From Symsagittifera roscoffensis (Eukaryota > Xenacoelomorpha > Acoela > Convolutidae), in NCBI RefSeq assembly GCF_963678635.1, contig NC_087067.1, positions 27,409,547 through 27,473,546 on the forward strand: a DNA stretch of 64,000 nt, read 5' to 3'. Made by a program: the position numbers and the translations under genes. How positions within the stretch are numbered: the first letter of the stretch is position 1; each line of letters starts with the position of its first letter. A model generated the notes under the pieces. That model searched no databases and was not told the DNA's origin. It worked only from the letters and a program-made list of their open reading frames with translations. Below are positions 11,851-22,939 of the stretch, in pieces.

Positions 11851-14800
11851 CGCCGTGGTGACCGCGTTTCTGTGCGTCAGGAATGCTCTCTAATAGGCTC
11901 CCGGTCCAATCTAGCTGGAAAGATTGATAGGCTTCCGTGTTCATCGACATGTGACTTTTCGCGCGTTCATACATCCATGATGTCATCACTGCACGGAACC
12001 AAGCCATCAATCTTTGCCTTGACCATATTCTTTCAATGGCTTTGGGTATTCTCAGAACCTTGCAGGTGGTTCTGAAAAGATCCAATTCACGACTCATCTT
12101 CACGTTGCTCAGCTGCTCAGGAGTCGGCACGGCCGTCTCCTGTTCACTCGTGTCCGCGTTAGCCTCCAACCATCTCACTGCCAGCATGGCATTAACCACC
12201 ACGATTGACACCTGTTGATTCTGATCGGGCAACCCCGTAGAGTACAACTCCTCCACGTCCCATACTAGCATCAGATTCCCGCGTTTGGGGTACCACAACG
12301 TCTGCGCCAAGCAGTGGCAAGGATACTCCCCATGGGTTCTCACTATGTTCCTTCGGGTCCGATACCCTGAGGCTCCCAGCAACGGTTCCACCTCCATCAG
12401 AGTTCTGTGTAAGTCGTCTTTCTCTTCTATGATGGGAAATTCAGTGGGTAACGCTCCACTCGCTTTCTGCTTCTGGAACTCACTCACATTACCTTCGTTC
12501 AATCTCAGAAACTCTTCACCCACTACGTCTTGCAACTCGCCTTCAGATCTCTTCGGGACTGCCTGAAAGATCTTTGCCAACAGATCATATGACCTCTCCG
12601 ACATTCTGGCCAACCTCACGCACTTTGGCACAGAGAAAAGTTGGTCAATCAACACCTGCTGTGTCCTCGCATCCATCACCACCATGTGTGTAGGATACCT
12701 ACTACTGCAATATGGCGCGGAGCTTGAACCCACCAGATATTTTGAACCAGTAGGTTTATGATATGCTTCACTATCCTTCAGATTCATTTCGTTTTCCAGA
12801 GCTTCTCGCCAGCCTCCGATCTTCTGCTCTGTCTGCAATGCTCCAGGGAATACTTCCACGCTGAGGGACGTCACTAGCTCATGGGCACGCTCCAGGCGCT
12901 CAAGCGATTCTATCGAACTCGTCATGCTACAAAACCTCAAGGCTGTGGTCAAGTTTACATCCGTCACCCCATGACAGTCCGCGACCAACTCCATGCCACT
13001 CTTATCCGACATGCTCAATCTTCCGTACAATCGTGCCAGTTGCCGATGCTGCTCGCTCAGCGTAACCAGGCAGTGTCCCAGGTTACAAACATGTCCTTCC
13101 ATCCCACTATGTTGAGCCAAGCATGTGCCTTGCTTCAACCAATTGCTCGATGGACCTTCCTCGGACAGCTCCATGGATGGGTTGCTCTTCCGCTTCGTCA
13201 ACCTCATGGCCAGCAGATGATGTATCATGGCCAAATCATGCAAACTCGCGTCATCATCTAGGTCTAACGTGATATCCGCCGTCATGTCCCAGATTAAACC
13301 GGCGTTAGGATGAGGACACCAAGAAGGCTTCATGAGTTCCCACATCGTCACTAGACTGGTTTTCAAGGGACCGTCCCAAGAACCACAATCAAAACTCACT
13401 TGCCCCTTTAGCTCGGGAACCGAGGGTTCGACCACTCGTTCTTCCAAGATAATTCCCAGCTTGGGTTGTTCCACCATCAGCATTCCAGTTTCTTTAATAC
13501 GTTCAACCCAGAAATTGAGTACTATGACTTGCTCATAGTCGAAGTACGCTTCCCTGGCTTCTTCATTCACGAAGGGATTGTACGCCATCCCCGGTATGCC
13601 AGACACATATTGGAACGACTTCAGTTTCCCTAGTGTTGCAAACTCTTTTTGTCCTTTGACTGCTTCAATTAACTCCCGGCTCACTTTCAATTCTTTGTTG
13701 GAACATCTTCTCACTTCTTCCAACTTGCGATAGCTCTCCATGTCATTCGACTCCTTATTTGGTACAGTCAACGGCATGTCCTGATATAGTTCCAGGAGTG
13801 CCCTAAGGAAGTTCCTTTCGCAATCAACTCCCTCTTGCCGAATGATCCTTATACATTCTCCCAAAACAGGAGTGGGGATACGATCCACCACGAACCTGAC
13901 AAAGCAAAGGGCATCCTTACGCTTAGCCCACGCTATCGCAGAATCGTCTTTTGAAATCAACGCTCGCAGAGCTTCCATCAACTCCAGCTCCTGTTCCCGT
14001 GATTTCGAATCATTACTGGCTTCATATTCCGCCGTCTTGATGCCCATCAAGCACCAAGCCAACCGTACTTGCAGATCAGTTCTCAAGCAAGGATGAGCCA
14101 GGTATGCTGCCACCGTAGCAGGTGCATGCATCGATTCGTCGAAGTATCTCTGGAGGGCCGCCCTCCAAGAAATTTCTAGTAGTTTTTCTAATCCGATTTC
14201 GTTCGCTTCAGAGGACATTACCGTGCCGTATTCTTTACGATTTAAGTTTGAATTCTCCGTAAGCTCTTTCAGATATTCCTGCATGGCTCGCTTCTCGCTC
14301 CAAGCCATCAGGTGCCCTCTCGCGGTGTTTCTCGCTTTCAACATCTCCACATAACCCCCTGCTGGATCTCCCATGTGGACCGATTCCGGCACAGTGACTC
14401 GACTGTACTCGACCACGTCGAGTTGTCCTTCCAGTTTCAACTTGGCCATGTTGGTCCGCGAGGGCCTGTAATCTTCAAGTCCTCCAGATCCACATTGACT
14501 GATGATCTCCATCTCTAATTTAGTGTCTGCCAGGGTTCGTGCTGTTTTCTTTGATCTCACGGCTGTCGTGGTCAGACCTGCCAAGAGCATAGGGGGTATC
14601 AGATTCTCTTTTTCTCCCCCTGTCAGTGTTGCACCATATCCTTGCCCGCTCTCGCCTGAACAACCTGCGCTCGTTAAAGAGGCGACCACTGCGCTGGCTT
14701 TTGACTTCACCACTCTCGGGTTCACGGCTCGACTTCCTGTCTTCCCTTTTAGTCGCTTCAGCCCCTTTCTGGCTCGTCTAACGGGTAATTTCTTTGTGAC

Positions 14801-14974
14801 CTGCTGATCATCGGCACTGTCTTCTGTAACTGACTCGGTCAGAACATCCGACTCCATGGAGTTCACTTTTTTCTGCAGGACCTCACGCATGATGGGTTGG
14901 TTCAAACCCACCTTCATTATGGACTGCGTCCCATATCGTCGTATCACGTCCCATGACCTTTCCATGAAGTTCAC
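11816..14974 (-). pseudogene. Large cargo protein, C-terminal two-thirds (1,052 residues), unknown function
   Basis: The longest open frame of the second coding block. I do not recognise a known domain. The N-terminal ~100 residues are basic and low-complexity (RRARKGLKRLKGK). The rest is predicted by eye to be mostly helical, with many Leu/Glu/Arg stretches. The first codon is GTG, with an ATG three codons later. The frame is open for about 14 residues further upstream to an in-frame TAG at 15013-15015, beyond which the preceding ORF continues in the same frame, so this is probably the end of a longer polyprotein. A one-base shift near 11890 separates it from its true C-terminus at 11581. 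Relics in every complete array unit show that the gene is a family trait, not a one-off capture. Catalytic or structural role: unknown. Confidence 0.7.
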
Positions 14975-15104
14975 TCGGCTCCAGGTTGCCCCTGTCTTGC
15001 CTTCTAATTCACTTTGCTATCTCTCCCATTCCTCTTCCGGTAGCGTACTCAGGAAGGAATATCTCATTGATTCTTCGATTTTTCTCCTCCTCGGTGAATC
15101 ATGG
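13141..15104. repeat. Segment B, first copy of a 1.96-kb direct repeat
   Basis: Repeated at 17335-19299 with few substitutions and a one-base insertion. Together with the foreign block at 15105-17339 it forms the order C-B-R-B'-A along the plus strand. This is explained by tandem duplication of 7022-15104 followed by a deletion between 9258 and 13140 equivalents. Five bases (AATTG) are shared at the deletion joint. Confidence 0.85.
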
Positions 15105-16017
15105 TATTTCTAAAAACAGTCAAAAAACTTCTTTGGTCAATATTTCCAAAAAAAAGATTGATTCACGCTTATACAATTTTACTTCTCAACAATCGGTTTA
15201 CCTTCTATTTGTTTCAAAAATTGACATGAGTACTAAATCGGTTAGTTTTAGTAAAAAAAACTTATACGTTTTGACCCCCTCGGGTCTGTTCAAGAACCGA
15301 TTTGAGGTGCTTAACTCGGTGAAGGGTCACTAGAGTGAGGTCACTGTCCAGCCCCTCACAGATTGATATCGTAATTTCTGAAGCGAAAGGATACAAAGTT
15401 ACTTAATGATATCCAGCAGTCGACTCTTGTTATCCTTCCGACATTTTCGGCTACTTCTGCACTTCTGGATTGAACTTTTTCTTCAATCTCTTCATCCTTC
15501 CGGATTGAATGCACATTAGCAAAAACGTGTGTAAATATTCAAATAACCCTACAGCACAGGCACAAAGGGAAAGGCTACAGGGTTCACAACAAGAGTCGGG
15601 TTTGATAAAAATGTCCCTAACAATAGCAAAAATGAGAATCGGATCGCATCTCGTCGGATGGGGTTGGGTTGCTCTCCAATATTTTTTTATTCTCACTGTT
15701 TTTGGCGGTTTTTCAGTTATAATAAGGTTTTTTGGTTTTTTCTTACATTCAATGCTAATTTTTTGAAAACTTTTAAGAGTTTTTGGTCATACAACGCTTA
15801 AGGAGTGACGGAATGATCAGTTCCTCATCCCACTACCTGATATGGGAATTTTTTATCTTTACTGGGTTAAAAAGCTTACTCGGAAGGCTTTCACATTTCT
15901 GACCACGCTTCTAGCTCTTGATCAAGAGCTTTATTTAGAGCATCTGCTCGGTGAGGAAGCCTCTGTTAATGAATTTGCAGATCAAGACGTGACCCAGGAT
16001 GGTCATAAAAACACATA

Positions 16018-16463
16018 TATAACATTCGGACGGAAGTACATACCGATTGCAAAAAAAATCTAGATCCTAAAGCGTAATAGCCCTGTTTTTAGGAGTGACC
16101 TCATGTGACACAAAAACCACATTGAATTGGCTACGGTAGAATCACTTAAGGATCTATTTAATTTATTCATCAGCCAATCGTTTTAGGGCTTACCTCTAAT
16201 TATACATCAGCCAATCGTTTTAGCCATGTTGGTGGTTCAGAGCCAATATGACTGCCTGGTTGTAAGCGTATGCTAACCTAACGTCGAAACATAGCAGAGG
16301 GTAGAGTTCATATCAGCTGAGCATAGGATCACGAGTTTTCAAGCGAGCTTTTATGGCCCAACGGAATTCAGTGACTAGGGCCGTGAAAAGGACCTGGAAA
16401 ACGATCAATTGTGATGGCAGAAAGAAGAATGAGATGTTGAAGGAATTTTTCTCTCACAAAGCA
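16018..16463 (-). repeat. LTR-like block inside R
   Basis: Duplicate of the LTR-like block at 7935-8380 with the same ends (TATAACATTCGG and CAAAGCA), carried along with block R. Confidence 0.45.
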
Positions 16464-16627
16464 ATTCTAAATTTTTTTCTTCCTCTTCTTCCTTTGTTTC
16501 TTTTTCGTTCACATCTTTCTTTTAATTTTCGTCGGTTGGAATATCTTAACAAAACTTCTGATTACTTCTAATCTTTATTTGCTTCATCTCTTTCGGCTGT
16601 TAATATTGTTCAACCACTTCATCCTTC

Positions 16628-17090
16628 GCAATCTCGAGTTCAGTGTCTTGCAACACATCAGTGGCCATTCTTACGCAGCTGGAGGCAGTCCTCCGACACC
16701 TTTGCTCTTCTTTTATTCGCTTACAAAAAGTAGAGGATCTACAGTTCTACAGTAGTCTCCCTGTATCTGCAGAAGCTGTTGTGGAGGCACATCATATTTC
16801 TCTCCAGATTTTTCTTCAACATCTCTTCTTATTTTCTTCATACAAAATTAATTGTCCTAAAAGTTCTCTCTACTGCTGTGGCTGCCGCATTCCGATTCGT
16901 CACGAAAGCTCGCTGGAAAGCTTAATCCTAGATGCAGCTGATACGAACCGTTGATTCTGCTGTCATTCGACATAATTTTTTTAGCATACTCGTACAAAAA
17001 GGCGATCAAGTTGGCTCTGAAATATGGCATCAGTTGTCTTCGGCCCATATTTTCTTCACTTTTATCGGAATGTTCAAGGTTTTACACAAT
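16628..17090 (-). pseudogene. Relic of the 3' cargo gene inside R
   Basis: Duplicate of the relic at 8545-9010. The MGRRQLMPYFRANL-like segment is readable near 17048. It lies between the two halves of the younger, better preserved version of the same gene, so the interval contains three generations of one gene. Confidence 0.55.
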
Positions 17091-17311
17091 TTCTGTTCAA
17101 ACAAATGAAGTCTTTGAGCGTACTTTAATCACACTGACTCATAATCTCCATTTAAAATGTGGCTCCCGTAAAAGTGGTATCCAGTTGATAAAATAGTAAA
17201 TTTTATTCTTGTCGAAAAGAAAGAAGAAAGAAACAACTGTTGTAGCTAAGTTGTGATCCGAAAAAATCATCATTTTCGTTTTTATCACCCTCTTGCTGAG
17301 TGTCTATCCCG

Positions 17312-17527
17312 TCAACAGTTCCTGCGCCCATGGTAATTGCTCGATGGACCTTCCTCGGACAGCTCCGTGGATGGTTTGCTCTTCCGCTTCTTCAACCTCA
17401 TGGCCAGCAGATGGTGTATCATGGCCAGATCATGTAAACTCGCGTCATCATCTAGGTCTAACGTGATATCCGCCGGCATGTCCCAGATTAAACCGGCGTT
17501 AGGATGAGGACACCAAGAAGGCTTCAT
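17312..17527 (-). pseudogene. Broken end of the duplicated large cargo protein
   Basis: 71 codons reading MKPSWCPHPNAGLIWDM..., matching residues ~540-610 of the 1,052-residue ORF. It is out of frame with the upstream piece at 17583-19169 because of a one-base insertion in a C run near 17594. Homology ends at 17335 where block R begins; the last few residues are translated from R. Confidence 0.75.
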
Positions 17528-19299
17528 GAGTTCTCACATCGTTACTAGACTGGTTTTCAAGGGACCGTCCCAAGAACCACAATCAAAACTCACTTGCCCC
17601 CTTTAGCTCGAGAACCGAGGGTTCGACCACTCGTTCTTCCAAGATAATTCCCAGCTTGGGTTGTTCCACCATCAGCATTCCAGTTTCTTTAATCCGTTCA
17701 ACCCAGAAATTGAGTACCATGACTTGCTCATAGTCGAAGTACGCTTCCCTGGCTTCTTCATTCACGAAGGGATTATACGCCATCCCCGGTATGCCAGACA
17801 CATATTGGAACGACTTCAGTTTTCCTAGTGTTGCAAAGTCCTTTTGTCCCTTGACTGCTTCAATCAACTCCCGGTTAACCTTTAATTCTTTGTTGGAATA
17901 TCTTCTCACTTCTTCCAACTTGCGATAGCTCTCCATGTCATTCGACTCCTTATTTGGTACAGTCAACGGCATATCCTGATATAGTTCCAGGAGTGCCCTA
18001 AGGAATTTTCTTTCGCAATCAACTCCCTTTGGCCGAATGATCTTTATACATTCTCCCAAAACAGGAGTGGGGATACGATCCACCACGAACCTGACAGAGC
18101 AAAGGGCATCCTTACGCTTAGCCCACGCTATCGCAGAATCGTCTTTTGAAATCAACGCTCGCAGAGCTTCCATCAACTCCAGCTCCTGTTCCCGTGATTT
18201 CGAATCATTACTGGCTTCATATTCCGCCGTCTTGATGCCCATCAAGCACCAAGCCAACCGTACTTGCAGATCAATTCTCATGCAAGGATGAGCCAGGTAT
18301 GCTGCCACCGTAGCAGGTGCATGCATCGATTCGTCGAAGTATCTCTGGAGGGCCGCCCTCCAAGAAATTTCTAGTAGTTTTTCTAATCCGATTTCGTTCG
18401 CTTCAGAGGACATTACCGTGCCGTATTCTTTACGATTTAAGTTTGAATTCTCCGTAAGCTCTTTCAGATATTCCTGCATGGCTGGCTTCTCGCTCCAAGC
18501 CATCAGGTGCCCTCTCGCGGTGTTTCTCGCTTTCAACATCTCCACATAACCCCCTGCTGGATCTCCCATGTGGACCGATTCCGGCACAGTGACTCGACTG
18601 TACTCGACCACGTCGAGTTGTCCTTCCAGTTTCAACTTGGCCATGTTGGTCCGCGAGGGCCTGTAATCTTCAAGTCCTCCAGATCCACATTGACTGATGA
18701 TCTCCATCTCTAATTTAGTGTCTGCCAATGTTCGTGCTGTTTTCTTTGATCTCACGGCTGTCGTGGTCAGACCTGCCAAGAGCATAGGGGGTATCAGATT
18801 CTCTTTTTCTCCCCCTGTCAGTGTTGCACCATATCCTTGCCCGCTCTCGCCTGAACAACCTGCGCTCGTTAAAGAGGCGACCAATGCGCTGGCTTTTGAC
18901 TTCACCACTCTCGGGTTCACGGCTCGACTTCCTGTCTTCCCTTTTAGTCGCTTCAGCCCCTTTCTGGCTCGTCTAACGGGTAATTTCTTTGTGACCTGCT
19001 GATCATCGGCACTGTCTTCTGTAACTGACTCGGTCAGAACATCCGACTCCATGGAGTTCACTTTTTTCTGCAGGACCTCACGCATGATGGGTTGGTTCAA
19101 TCCCACCTTCATTATGGACTGCGTCCCATATCGTCGTATCACGTCCCATGACCTTTCCATGAAGTTCACTCGGCTCCAGGTTGCCCCTGTCTTGCCTTCT
19201 AATTCACTTTGCTATCTCTCCCATTCCTCTTCCGGTAGCGTACTCAGGAAGGGTACCCTCATTGATTCTTCGATTTTTCTCCTCCTCGGTGACTCATGG
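17335..19299. repeat. Segment B', second copy of the 1.96-kb direct repeat
   Basis: Offset 4,194-4,195 bp from segment B. This copy joins the intact upstream cargo ORFs (19212 and above). It ends at 19299, after which the sequence continues into unique upstream coding DNA, while segment B instead runs into block R. Confidence 0.85.
17583..19169 (-). pseudogene. Duplicated N-terminal half of the large cargo protein (528 residues)
   Basis: Nearly identical to the first ~527 residues of the ORF at 11816-14974, with about ten amino-acid differences. It ends in a frameshift-derived tail (LELKGASEF) where one C is added to a short C run near 17594. Upstream, the frame is the same as that of the 568-residue ORF ending at 19212, separated only by a TAG stop and 14 open codons. 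This arrangement suggests one original reading frame rather than two genes. Confidence 0.75.
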
Positions 19300-20918
19300 A
19301 GCAATCTTTGCGGATCCCTGCTTCGGCATTCTCTCGCCTGGCTTATTGGGTCCATCGGGGATAAGTTGGCCGACGCCTCCTTTGTAGGGGACATGAAAGA
19401 CGATGGCGTCATTAGCAATAGACTCCCATCGACTTCCCCGTCGTCGTCTTCACTGAATCGGTATTCTAGCAAGTCTCTCTCCAACGCTCCTAGATCCGTC
19501 TCACCCGGTTTCCCCGTCCTTCCCTCGATGTCGTTATCGTCATCGTCCTGATCCATCAATTCATCATCCCCTGCATCAGGTTTCGGCTTGGGCCCTGAAG
19601 GGCCTTGTCGTGTGTCTATGCCCGAGTCCGGCCGAGCCGGTACGGTCATGTCTCCTGCGTGATAAAACAATTCACCGTTCACCAGGAATTCTACGGACTC
19701 CTCGTCATGTGGTGCCAGATCCTCTATCGTTATGTATGAGCCTCCTCTGCTCTCCTTTGCCACTTCCAGCATCACTACTTTCGCCTCTCCTGACCACTTC
19801 AGTCTTGATAAATCATCCGTGGGAGTATACACTTCGTTCCACATATCAGCCGAGACCTCTGGTCTCCTGGAAGGTAGTGCCTTGATCTTTTTCCTACTCC
19901 AAGCATCAGGAAATGAGAAGTCAAACGTGTGCGCGGCTGCAACATTCCAGCTGATGAAGCGCGGCTCCATCCCCTCGCTCCACTTCAGCATTCTCTTCTC
20001 TGCATCACGAGCTGCTCCGATGCGAGGGGCAATGATGGGAGATGTGACTCCCAACAACATCCTCCTTATCGGTGGATATCGAGGGCATTGGTTCGGCAGC
20101 GGCCTGGACCCAGAAAGCCACACTTGCTGGTTCTCTTTCGCGTGTGCATAGGCCTCTGGTAAGAGTGGGACTCCCATAGCCGCTCCTGTATCCTTCACTA
20201 CTGGTCTCAAATTCCAAAGCTTTGGGTTAAACTGGATGTGAGAAAGGTCCTCACGGCCCATTCGGCACTTGAAGTGGTTGTTGAAATCCATCAACACCCA
20301 ACCTGGCTCAGCTATTCTTCCGAACAGCCTATCGTCGCTGGCCAGCCCTCTCAGCTCCCTCTGCTCTACCCAATTCAGCACGGAACAGTCCACGACTGAG
20401 ACCAGGTTGACATACAACACAGAATTCCTGTATACCTTGACTTGCACGTCCTGGAACGCGAAAGACATCACCGGTCCATACACCACCGTGACGAATTCCC
20501 GCAGTCCGTGAATCAGAGCCAACGGATCGATCCGCATCATGACAGCCAAATCTGTCAGCAAGGGCATGCCACAATACTGCTTACATTCACCCGCATCCGT
20601 CGCCACCTTATCTTCTCCCGTGACGCTTCTGTTCTGTTGCAAGAGATATTGGAGCAGGAGAGTCCTCCAGTCTTTCATCTTCCTGAGCGAGGCGGTTTCC
20701 AACCGTGCATTGAACTCACGACTTGGTCCCTGAAGTTGTTCAGGGTAACGCAACAGCACAAGCAAATCACCCAGTCGACCGTAGGTCATGGCAATCAGAG
20801 TCAGGAGTCCATCCAATCTCAAATCTGCCAACGCTTGGGTGAAGAGATTCGCTAGTCCCTTCACGAAACTTTCATGACCAAATGTCACGTATAGGGCTAA
20901 TATCAGGCCAATCGACAA
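19212..20918 (-). pseudogene. Middle part of the cargo polyprotein (568 residues), unknown function
   Basis: No domain recognised. The first ~230 residues are hydrophobic-rich and helical (LILALYVTFG, LLTLIAMTYG) but lack clear transmembrane segments. The C-terminal third is strongly acidic, with runs such as DDDDND and EDDDGE at ~445-495, then basic (SPRRRKIEES). The first codon is TTG, and the frame is open upstream to a TGA at 20973-20975. The preceding ORF ends at that TGA in the same frame, so this is most simply an internal piece of a longer protein cut by single-base stops (TGA at 20973, TAG at 19212). Expected product and role unknown. Confidence 0.65.
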
Positions 20919-20972
20919 CTTCCTGATGTCTTTGACGAAACTTGCGATCAGGTTCCGGGATGCCCTAGGATA

Positions 20973-22541
20973 TCACGTCGACAGGAAGGATGGCGTCCAT
21001 CCCACTCCCATTCCACCCAAGATGGCATCCGATCGTTCATACTGTGCCCTCGTGGCTAGCACGTCAGCTTGGAACTTGTCCAGTGACATCGTGTTTACGT
21101 CCTGCATCAATTTCAACATCATGCCCCCAGCTAACTCCCGGGCATCAAACAAGTTCTTCAGATACACGTGTATCTCTTTGATCACTGCCGGCGCATGCTT
21201 GAACGCGTCCCCACCCAAGGTGCACAGCCTTGGTGAAAAGTACAACCATACGTTGTTGTGCGGCTTCGTGCACAAAGCCATTGCCATGAGATCTTCTTCC
21301 GCTGACGTCATGTTCTTCCTGACTGTCCTGCCCAGCTCATTCTCGGCATGATCCATCTGTCTGAACCAGAGATCATCAGCCACCTGTTGTACTAACAGAT
21401 GATCGTCATCTACCCCTGGTCTTAACTTCAGCAATCTGGCGAAGTTGGACAGCTCCAACCCCAGAAACTCATCCAGCACCAACCGAGTTGTGCTACAATC
21501 TTTGAGTCCCTGTATAGCATTGGAAATGTCAGCCCAAACGGCAGAAAGCTCAGATCGGGACGGATAGTAATTGTCTGGGTCTACCACTCTGTTCGGGGCA
21601 GGAATTATCACGTTGAACCGTCCCTCTGCTATCGTTGTGACCATCGTGTACACAAACTGAAGGGGTTCTGGCAATGCAGCGTACCCTGGTGACAACACAA
21701 AGACCACCTTCACTACATTTTGGGTGAAACGTTGTTTTGCTGCTGTTTCTACCTCAGCCATCGCCGAGAGCAATGTCATTATCGCCTCCCCTATGACCTC
21801 GTTGCTCGGGATCGACCCATCCGTCAGACGTGTCAACAAGCCCCTGCTTTGCAGATGATCATTTGAGCCTGCAACCACTATCACCTGCGGCACCATGCTG
21901 ACCACTCTTCGTACACTTATCATCATGCCTTTTGCCTGTCCCCAGTCCAATTTAGGCGCCGTCAAGAAAATCACGTCGGGCCAAAAGAGAGAACGGGGCG
22001 TATAGAGATAATCGGAACTGGCCACAATCAGATACTTGGCAGCTTTCACCTCTAAGGGATCATAAGCTGAAAACAGGCCGTCGCCTATTGGGGCCTTCAG
22101 TTTCCCATATCTCTTGTCATCTCCATCCACCGTGGTCGTTCGGGGGTAGTCCCTTGAATACTCGCCAGGCGTCTGACCGGGTGGTTTAGCAAACTGCCTG
22201 TACATCTTGTGATGCTTGTTATTGGGCTTGTTCTCTGCCTGAAACTTGCCCTTGCGAGCAGGTTGCGTCAGTTCGCGGGCTCTCTGTCGGACGTCCGTAA
22301 GAGACCGGGTGTTCAAAGGTCCAAAGGTAAATTCCTGAGGCAACCCATTCAAGTCTGCATGCCGGAGCGTAGTCGTAGAGCTGAACTGCTCCTGCCCTGC
22401 TAGCAGCCAATCCACGCCCGGTATCCGATATAGTCGCGACACTGTGGGACTTTCTCCGCCAATCATTTTCATTGCGTCCTCCCGACACGTCAGGGTATTC
22501 ATGTTCAACTTCGTGGACATGTCCGTCTTGTACTGCCCCAA
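20973..22541 (-). pseudogene. N-terminal part of the cargo polyprotein (522 residues) with an SGNH-like but degenerate region
   Basis: Residues ~168-345 have the outline of an SGNH hydrolase fold. A strand with a serine turn (LIVASSDYL) sits where block I is expected, then QVIVVAGSNDH (225-228, GSND, like the block III GTND motif), VVFVLSPG, and a distal NYYPSRSELSAVWADI segment in the block V position. The block I Asp-Ser and the block V catalytic Asp-x-x-His are not preserved, so if the fold is right it is probably non-catalytic. The first ~140 residues are Gln/Pro/Lys-rich. It ends at a TGA after which the same frame stays open for another 568 residues. It overlaps the preceding Pro-rich ORF by 37 bp. 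Confidence 0.6.
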
Positions 22542-22939
22542 TGACTAGGGTCTGATCGGTTCCAAAGCAGCACGCTGCCTGGTTCAACTCCCTCCGCTGG
22601 CACGGCGCTCGTAGACGGTCCTGCTGCTGAAGCAGGGTTTGCCGTGGCGGGCGGATCGTTCATCCTATACACGGTCTGGGAGTTATTCCTGTTCTGAACC
22701 ACTGATCTCCCGAGTCGGCTTTCAAGCGGTTGTGTTCTGGGAGGAGGAGCAGTCCCTAGCCTATCTCTTACGTTTGAGCTCGGAGCGATGGGTGTGGCTG
22801 CAGCCGTCTCCATTGCCAAGGGCCCTAGGTGGTTGACGAGGGATTCGGGCACGCTTGCCCTTATTCTACTTCCTCCGGTCGAGCTGGTCCGAGCCAGAGA
22901 ACTTCTCCACTTCCCCCAACTGCGTCTGAAATACATCAT
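22505..22939 (-). pseudogene. Pro/Ala/Ser-rich linker fragment of the cargo block (144 residues)
   Basis: Low-complexity sequence (APPPRTQPLE, PPATANPASAAGPSTS) in the same frame as the coiled-coil ORF at 23609-24625. It overlaps the end of the SGNH ORF by 74 bp and the start of the 522-residue ORF by 37 bp. It looks like a flexible linker between two folded regions, joined by one-base shifts. A G5 run in the upstream overlap is a plausible indel site. It is not convincing as an independent gene. Confidence 0.5.

Larger units (their letters stand above)
15105..17339 (-). repeat. Block R: array sequence embedded in the cargo gene, copied from 7022-9257
   Basis: Nearly identical to 7022-9257, including a deletion private to array unit 2 (TTCTCAACAATCGG at 7108 and 15186). 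It is therefore a copy of the DNA just left of the giant element. It joins segment B at 15104/15105 without homology and segment B' at 17335-17339 with a 5-bp AATTG overlap. It splits the large cargo gene into two partial copies. Confidence 0.85.

Noticed and set aside
12881-13261. Plus-strand open frames of 80-170 codons opposite the cargo and pol genes (also 14502-14807, 19051-19551, 22788-23360, 30495-30800, 33232-33675)
   Set aside because: They lie antisense to long frames with clear domains or preserved homology, have no recognisable motif, and follow the codon structure of the opposite strand.
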